Below are positions 47,601 to 56,600 of a DNA stretch of 64,000 bases, piece after piece. This stretch comes from Apostichopus japonicus (lineage: Eukaryota > Echinodermata > Holothuroidea > Aspidochirotida > Stichopodidae): contig NC_092567.1 in assembly GCF_037975245.1 (NCBI RefSeq), positions 14,028,876-14,092,875 on the forward strand. The letters are read 5' to 3'. The position numbers and the translations under genes are program-made. The first letter of the stretch is position 1; every line of letters starts with the position of its first letter. The notes under the pieces were generated by a model. It worked only from the letters and a program-made list of their open reading frames with translations. It did not search any database and had not been told where the DNA came from.

Positions 47601-50600
47601 CGAATTTGAATGAAGCGATAATTAACTATGATGAAGTATTATTTATTATATTTGAAAATAAAACATAGTTTCCATGTTAATATAAAGGGATATTCCGTTG
47701 GCAGACAAAAATACCCTTGTATTAAGAAGGAATATGTTGCAAGCTGACAAAAAATCGGAAAATTGACGTTTTGGCGAGATGTGTCTCGACAAAGATACAT
47801 TTTCAGATTTTGAAAGATTTGGTATCATCTCGATACATCTCGAAAAAACGTCAATTGTCAACTTCTTTACATATTGGCGAGTTGTTGCATCTCATCAATA
47901 TGTCTCTTTTACGCTTCCGTACATTTATTACCACGTGTTCTACTCCAATAACAATAAGGAGCTTTAGATTGCACGACGCGGAGTAGTGCAACGGGGAAGT
48001 TAACCGACAGTGTACGTCTTCGTACTGACTCCCCGTCCTGTTGATTTTGTGCTTTAGATCTGTACGACGGGGGAAATGGCAGTCATGTGACCAATAAGAA
48101 TCACGTAACCAAGAAGAATCATGTGACCAATCATATCACAGAGACGAATAGCAACCGTTGCTATGGTGTATGCACAAAAGTTTACAGCAGACGACATACA
48201 CTTATACTTTACAGCAGACGACCGTAGTGCAAGATTTGAAACGATGGCAAACCTTCATAGAGTTCGTGAAGCAATTACTCTAGGGTATTTAACAGATTTA
48301 TTAGACGACGACGAATTCATGTTGCTATACGATAACAACAAACCGTCAAACCCTGAATTCCAATATTATGATTACGACCCCTTCGATTTGGAAGATTATA
48401 ACGATGATGAATGCAACGCATACTTCAGGTTAGTGACGCAACTTAGGCTATGCATTAACGTTTAGTATTATATAGACTTAGGAATAGACCTAATTTCCGA
48501 TGATTAAGTTGCACATAGGCATAGACTAACTCCATATATACTGTTATGGAGGTTTATAAAACATACCGTAATATTAATAAACCCAGTCTTGTTTAAAGAC
48601 AGGCTGGATTACCTCCTAATCGACACACAGATGTACCCTAGGCATACAAATAAAAATATAGGCTAATGGGCATACATTAGACTTCGAACGTGACATCAGA
48701 TTCACTGACTGTGACTGCAGTTGCTGGGGGCTTCTCAGCAGTCAGTCCTACACCAGGCCAGCAATACGACAGTTGTTTTAAGCCTTGTGCCGCCGGAATC
48801 ACTGCGCACTGCAGGGTTAGGAACCATTTTGTAATGACGCAGTGTGCTTTACACTGTGGGTATGGATGCGTGCAATGTTTTCCTATTGGTTACTGGAACA
48901 GAAAGCGTAAATTGTAATATCAAAATTGAGATTCTGACAGGTCCCACCTGTGCAACCTTCAGGGGTTTTTCTTGTAATAAAAATCTCAATTCGAACTTTT
49001 ATCTGATGTGGTAACCACTTCTGCGAAAAACACTAAATCATTTTATTTCCATGATTCTAATTAAGTGCAAAGCCTGCCATGTTTTTAAATAATACACCCC
49101 TTACGTCAGGAAAAAAAGGGTTGATATTGAAATATTGCTTAACTTTATTCATCTTCGCTTTTTAGGTTCAAGAAAGATGATCTCTATAGATTGAAAGATG
49201 CACTTCAAATCCCGGAGAGAATCAAATGTACAAATGGATACCGTGTCCAAGGATTGGAGGCCATATGCATTTTGCTATCACGATTTGCATATCCATGTAG
49301 GTAAATATTTTCAACTTATGCCTTACCAAAGACTTTAAAATAGAACTTGCTGCCGTCTCGTTTTTTGCCAAGCATATGAGACAGGAATAGGATGCCATGG
49401 GACGGCATCTTAAACCGTCAACACTATACAAACATTCAACTTATGTGTAGGCCTATGCTGAAGTTTCGTCATCACTGTTGTACTTTACCCATTGATGTAT
49501 GCATGGTTTTCCTTTAATATATAAATTTAAATGTAGGACCACCATTAGGCATTAAAAAACTAGAGCACCAATGGTGCAGTAGCTCATACCTTTTAGGGCA
49601 CCCCAAAAATTAAGGACAAAAATATATTAGGGCCCAAACATTTTTAGGGCACCAATTTTTTATGGGCCACAAAAAATGTTAAGGACCCACAATTTTTTTT
49701 AGGCCCACTTGACCTTTTTTATCAAAAAAACTTTTCTGCAATTGTTGATGGGATTGTAGGGTTTGCTTGTGACCACTTTTGATATGGATAGTGACAGATG
49801 ACACATCACTACAAAAGCTCATACTAGAATGCTGGTGTGAGCTATAAATTAGTTGCCAGGTCTGTCATATGAAGAAATTGTGAGTTGTGAAAAAAAATTG
49901 TATGGAATCACAAGGGACATGTGTGTTTTTTTCTTTGCTGTATTGGTGTCCTAAGATTCCACCTTTCTCATTTGTAGTGACCCGCAATTTCTTTAGTATT
50001 TTATCTCTTCTCTGGCAGGTATGGGGATATGGTGAAGACTTTTGCCAGAGATGTACCACAGCTCTGCACAATTTCCACACACATGATTAACTTTGTGTAC
50101 AGCGAACATTCATATCTTGTGGAAACTTTGAACAGGTTCTGGCTCTCCTCAGAACATCTTATGAGATATGCATCAGCCATTCATGCCAAAGGAGCCGCAC
50201 TGAAAAACTGTTGGGGGTTTGTAGATGGTACAGTCCGTCCAATTTGCAGACCGAAAGAGTACCAGAGGTTATGTTACAATGGTCACAAGAGGGTACATGC
50301 ATTGAAGTACCAATCTGTTACAGCTGCCAATGGTCTAGTTGCCAATCTTTTTGGGCCTATAGAGGGAAGGCGACATGATTGTTTCCTCTTGCGAGAGTCT
50401 GGCCTCTTGACTGAATTGGAACATAGGTCATATGATACACTGGGGAATACTTTATGTATTTATGGTGACCCTGCATATCCATTGAGGGCCCACTTACAAG
50501 GCCCCTTCAAAGGTAACCTAACAAATGACCAAAAGCTGTACAACCATTCAATGAGTAGTGTGAGAGTTTCAGTCGAGTGGGTATTTGGGGACATGATTAA

Positions 50601-53600
50601 TTTCTTCAAATCAACAGATTTCAAAAAGAATCAAAAAATGGGACTTACAGCCTGTGGTAAAATGTACATAGTTTCAGGCATACTTACCAATGCCCATACT
50701 TGCTTATATGGTAACTCAACATCAAAATTTTTTGAATTGGAGCCACCCACATTAGAGCAATATTTTCAAAGGTAATTTGGGGTTTGCTTAGACCAGCAAA
50801 ATATAATTGTCAATTATGGTCTAATATGTCTCTTACATTTGAAATGCAGGGTTACCCAGTCTTATTTGTTGTAAAAATACAAAGTATATCAAATTTAGTT
50901 TCACTCAAATATAATTTTTCCAGTTAAATATAATGTACAATATATATATATATATATATATATTTATGTGTTTAATATAATAACAAATTATAAAGAAATT
51001 CATAAGGGCCATAAACCAAGTGATTCTGAAATAATCTTGAGATTACATTGGACAGTTGGTATGGTCTTTGGTGACTCCATATTGGACTGTCTTTATGTCC
51101 TCTGGTACCCTCTTAAAACTAGAGCCCAACTTAGAGGAATTTTGATTTCTTGCTTAGAGGAATTTAAATTTAAATGATGCATTTGGGCTTGGATCAAATG
51201 ACCATGACATGTTTTGTTTGAAAACATTTCCCTACCCAATTCACAACTTGTCTCAAAATATGACCCGTTTCCAACCTTTGGTGAATATAATGATTCAAAA
51301 TACTAGTTTTTAACCACTAATTGATCTTTGGTGACATTGGATCACATGACCGTTTTGCTCGAAAACATTTCCCTACCCCATTCACAAATAACAGTCAAAC
51401 ATATAGTAGGATATCCATTTTGATTGAGAGAAGTGTATCATAGCACTGAAACACAGACAATCACTTTAAAATGTATTTTTGAATAATCAAACATTAATAA
51501 ATCTCAGAAAAATGGGAAAATGCTGCATTTTGTATATTTCTTGATTGTCTTTCATTTTATTTTTAATTTACATGCATGTTTATGGTGCTTTAATTACAGA
51601 TATATGACATGAGCTCAATTTGCTTCAAAAATTGACATTTTGTGAAATTTAGGTATTTTCTGTTGAAAACACAATAAGTCAACCATGCAAAGTTCATACT
51701 TGGTATAATGAGTATATGATCCCTATTGTTTTGGGAGAGGTCATCTGAGTTAAACCATTTATGAGCAATTTTGTACAAACTTGTTTTGGGGACATTGGTA
51801 GGAGGTGGGAACTTATTGTTTATTATTACCCTTCATCGATTGCATGAACATCATTAGCATGTTTTGCATCTGCTGCTGTTGTTGTGCGAGGTGTTGCTGC
51901 ATTTGTTGTTGTTGCTGCATAAATTGTTGCTGTGTCTGCTGTTGCTGTTGTTGAAAGAGTTCAAATCGTCGATCTCTTTCAGCTTCGTCCCTCTTCACCT
52001 CTGCTCTTCTCATGGCGAGCTCTTCCTTCCTCATCTCTCTTTCCAACTCCATCTTTTGATGCAAAAACTGAAGAGCATCACTCCCACTGTTTCTTTTTCT
52101 TGGCATATTTTCTTTATCTGCAAAATGCCTATGACAAAACAAGATAAAGGTACATCATGAATTTCTTCAATATGACAGACCTGGCAACCAATTTTTGAGA
52201 CAGAATGAATCCATGCAATCATGCTTGTGTGTGTGCACATGTGTTTATCTGTATGTATGTGACACTGCTTGTAAACAAAAGATGCAGGGTTCAACCCCTG
52301 TAATACTTTGCAAATTCAGCTGAGGTCAAATATTGAAAACTTTTTTTTCTGAATACCGGTATACCAACCAACCAACCCCATTTGAGGTAATATGAGTCTC
52401 TCACCTCTTCCTTGTCTCCACAAACGATTCACAGGCCCTCTTCTGGACCTCTTGTCCATCGAGGCGCCTCTGCTCCTCTTCACTAGCATTGGTCTTGGGG
52501 AGAAGCTCTGCATCATCTTCTTGGTTGGCCAAGTCTTCCAGAAGCACCCTCAACTCCCTTTGGCTTTCCGTTTCCTCAGGGCTAATGCCTGAAGCCCTCT
52601 TATCTTGAGAGTTGTTCTTCTGCACCTTATTCTTGAGGCTGTTGTACCTATGATTAGAATGAAAAACCAAATTAGGAATGTATTGAATCGAAAGAATAAG
52701 TGAATCGCCCAGAGGAACCCATCCCATAAAAAAAGTCCCTGGTCAAAAGGTAAACAAACCCTCTGATTGGCTCAAAAGATAACAATCTCTTTCTGGCCAC
52801 GCCCCCTATATATCTTGTACACTTTTAACAATGAATATTCATGACCTATGGAAAAAAAAAACCAATGATGCAATCAAAGAATCCAGACGGGTCTACCCTT
52901 GCGATACGTGCTAAACATCACCTACGTCTCGTCTCGCACTTGTCTGTACATGAAACGGAACCACTGAAATTACTGGGGTTAAACCAAATTATAGTCTTAA
53001 GTTAAGAAATTGTCGTGAAAATGGAAGGCAAATATGTTCGTCTTGGTACAAACACAAACTTATGAGGGCTCTGAGGGCTATATGAGGGTTGTGAGCTACA
53101 TGACAGTACAGTATATAGGAAAGAATGCAATGGAAGGTAAAAAGTGAAACATAAATTACATAGGAACCACCAGCACCACCAATTGAAATCCCAATTTTTT
53201 GGGAAAATGTAATTATTTAGTATGCTGGGAGGATTTTTCTTTTTCCTCTACGGTATTGTAGAGCATGAATTTAGCTTCTAGCCTCCTTAACATACCTGTC
53301 TCTGACAGCCCTTTGGTCCACCTTAAAGGACTGTTTTCTCAATTCGGTGGCCACTCCAGACCACACCTTGCCTCTTTCTAGACTGCCCCTTCGGAACTGA
53401 AATGGGTTTTGCAAGGCAACTTCCTTGCAAAGAATTATATCTTTTGCCTCTGTCCATTTCATGAAAGTCCTGAAATAGATTTAGAAGTGTATTTTGAGAT
53501 TTATTTAATATTACATTACAGCCCAATAGAGATCAATTTTAACTTGATTTCTCGAAAACAAAATGTCTGATATGCATCAAACCTATAAGTATTCTTTATC

Positions 53601-56600
53601 TTTGTCAAAAATTAGAATGGTTCTTTCCTTGTTTTTCATTACAAAATCCTCAAAGCTGGTCCAATTTTCTGACAATCATAGATGAACCATCTTACTGTAG
53701 ATTTTGCTGGAAATCATTTCTAGCATACCTCTATCAGTGCATAGCACACACACAACATTTGAGCTCTAAACTTATTTATTTTTAAAATATGGTACTCTGA
53801 TTTTGTTTCTCAAACAGGAATATGTCATATTTATGATGGTAAATGGGGTTGTATTTCCAATGGTAGAAAACATTGGAAAAATGTAAGAAATAAACACAGT
53901 CTGCTTGTTTACAAAAAAGCATAAAAAATCCATACAAGACTGTTAGACAATCCATACAAAACAGTACTGCATGTAGCAGTCAACATTGATTAGGTGCTAT
54001 AAAATTGAATTTTGGGACCAGTCATGTGCGGTTGAGTGGCCAGTACAGCCTTTCAACAATTAATAAAAAAAATCCACACACTTGTTTTTCATAACCATTA
54101 CAACCCTGGAGCGTAAACACAAATACTTTTTTTAATTGGAAATCTATCATAATTGGTAATTATGTATGTATATTAGATCCACCTGCAAGCAGGCACTCAC
54201 GAAAAAGCCTGATTGGCTTATCAAAGCCGCAAGCTGACCGAAGTCAGTGTCTTACATTCATATTTAAAGTCCATGATTATGAATTGTTAATTGTCAACAA
54301 CTCTGTAACTGGACGACATACACTAATCTTGGAGTGACTTGAACCGGGGACCTTATGATTGAAAGGCACCGGCATTAACCACTGAGCTAACACTCCACTT
54401 ATACCTGCTGCTACTACTAGGTTTCTTTATTGAGGAACTTGAACCCGCTGAAGCTTCATTACTATCTGAGTTGACAGCAGGCTGTTGAAATATGATGGAA
54501 AAAATCAATCAAATATATAGTAACTCAAAGCAAAATATCCTCTGATATACAGTATGTCACAGTGGATTTGTCCGCAATGTATATAAAAGATTATGATGTT
54601 TCACTAATTTCGGGCAATCAAACACTCTAAATTATGCACAGTCTTTTCTGCAGCAGAATTCTTCTATTTTAAGAGAAGCTAATCATATAATACGAAAGAA
54701 CTGGCATCAATCGTAAGTTGTGTTTTAAGCCAGGCTGATTCCATAATGGTGTTTAACAACCCAAATATGCATTATTGGCAAAAATAAGTTGGTGTTTGAG
54801 GTGGTATAGCCTTTGCCCCATATTTTGCGGGATGATTTTATAGCTGACCTAGTAGAGGATTGCTTGTAAACGGTAGTGTGAGGGCTGACCCACTACACTC
54901 AGCCAGCTATGCCTAGGTCCTAGTTTAGGCCAGATGTTAAATTGTTAGGCTGCCGCTACTTCAACTTGTCGATGTGAAAGTCTGTAGTGTAACCACCCAA
55001 CAACAGTCAGAATTGAGGAGTATAATTAGTATACACACTGGCAGTACGTAAATTCCGAGCCATTTTATACTTAAACGTCAAATTTCGAATAGAAATACCA
55101 AGAACTTACTGAATTTGTAAGCTCGACTCGCCCAAATTGTTCGTCCATCTTGACAATAACAACAAAATTGTGACGTCACATGTTATCGAAGTTGCCGTTT
55201 TCACGACAACGGGAAATACCCTGGACACCCGGTGTAAAATTTCAGGGACAACGGGAAGTCGACGTAGACGCATGCGCATAACACATACGTGTCGTCATTT
55301 CGTTGTAGAGAGCTCCGCGTCGTGAAATCTAAAGCTGCCTATCAAGAAGTATAATGTGACGCCAAGCTGAAGTCGACAAGGTGCCATGAATAAGCAAAGA
55401 CAATCGTAGCTTATAACTTTGAAATTAAAGTGCAAACACAATAACACTATACAAATCATATGTATGTAAAGTCTGAAATAAAATTAAAATGTCAAGAACA
55501 TATGGAATGAATGAAAATACATGTCCCACCAAATACATGCCACGTTTGTTCTTATATGAAATTACTTCCTCTCTATGTCAGTTGTTCACTTGCTCTTGTA
55601 ATGTATATAGAAGGTAGTTCAATAAAATACCTGCTTGTTCTCTCATTTTTTGTATATTTACCAACGTATACCCATGAACGTTGTATGTTCCATACTGTAG
55701 GATATTACACTGGCGACAGGGATTTCCCCCCAAAAAGTGACTCTTTTTTCTTAACTCGTTGGAACATTTGTTATAACACCTTTGAGCAGGCGCGGCGGAA
55801 CGGGAAAATTATTGGGGTGGGGGGGCTAATGTGTGGAGACTATCTAAGCGGAGCGCCACCATCGGTTGGCGCGAAGCGTACAAGAAAATTTTGGGTTTTT
55901 CAAACCCCCAGATGGCCGGAAACGACACTTCCCGAGTGTTTTATGCTGCGAATACCTAGCCCTAATATGGGTCTCAAGCCTGCAATTTCTCAGATTGCAC
56001 GTAAAAATCTGTAAAAACATTCTAATTTGTATATTCGATGGTGTTTTAAGAGAGTAGCTATTACTCGTAGTGTACTCGCAAAGACTTTTTTGAGTGTAGT
56101 AAATTACTACTTGCAATTAAATGCAATAATTTAATAATTAATTACATAAATATTGGGAGGGGGGGCTTATCATGCATTTGCCCCCTCAACTTTTTCATTG
56201 GGGGGGGCTGAGCCTCCCCAGGCCCCTCCCCCGGTTCCGCCGCCACTGCCTTTGAGTGGGACACTTGAAGAATTAAACCTTAACAGATGTCACAGTGTGC
56301 TATGGATATAAATTTGCCATAGAGGTAGGCCTATAAGAGCCACATTATAAAACTATCTTCATACACAAGGAAACAATTAACTTATGTCCATAAGCATTGG
56401 CGTGCACAGGATTTCAAAGTGGGATGGAGGTGGGCGGGGGGGGGGTGGCAAATTCCAACTTCCCTCCGGTAAGTTTGCCTGAACTTTTGTGATTAGGCTA
56501 GAGGCGAATGGCGGATGGGGACAGCATATAGGCTGGGGTCATTGACGCCTGCTCCTATGAAGGTAGCCTGGCGGTCCTCCTCCATAAAAAAACTTTTGAA

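Larger units (their letters stand above)
47958..55339. mobile_element. PIF/Harbinger DNA transposon, apparently complete
   Basis: Terminal inverted repeats read gg(c)agctttagatt(g/t)cacgacgcggag at 47958 and, complemented, ending at 55339. Flanks are taa and tat, near the 3-bp TWA duplication of this superfamily. Inside are a transposase on the plus strand and a Myb/SANT-like protein on the minus strand, the standard two-gene content. The element is 7.4 kb and sits in intron 1 of the fibrinogen-domain gene. A SINE (54161-54396) is nested in it. Confidence 0.88.
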
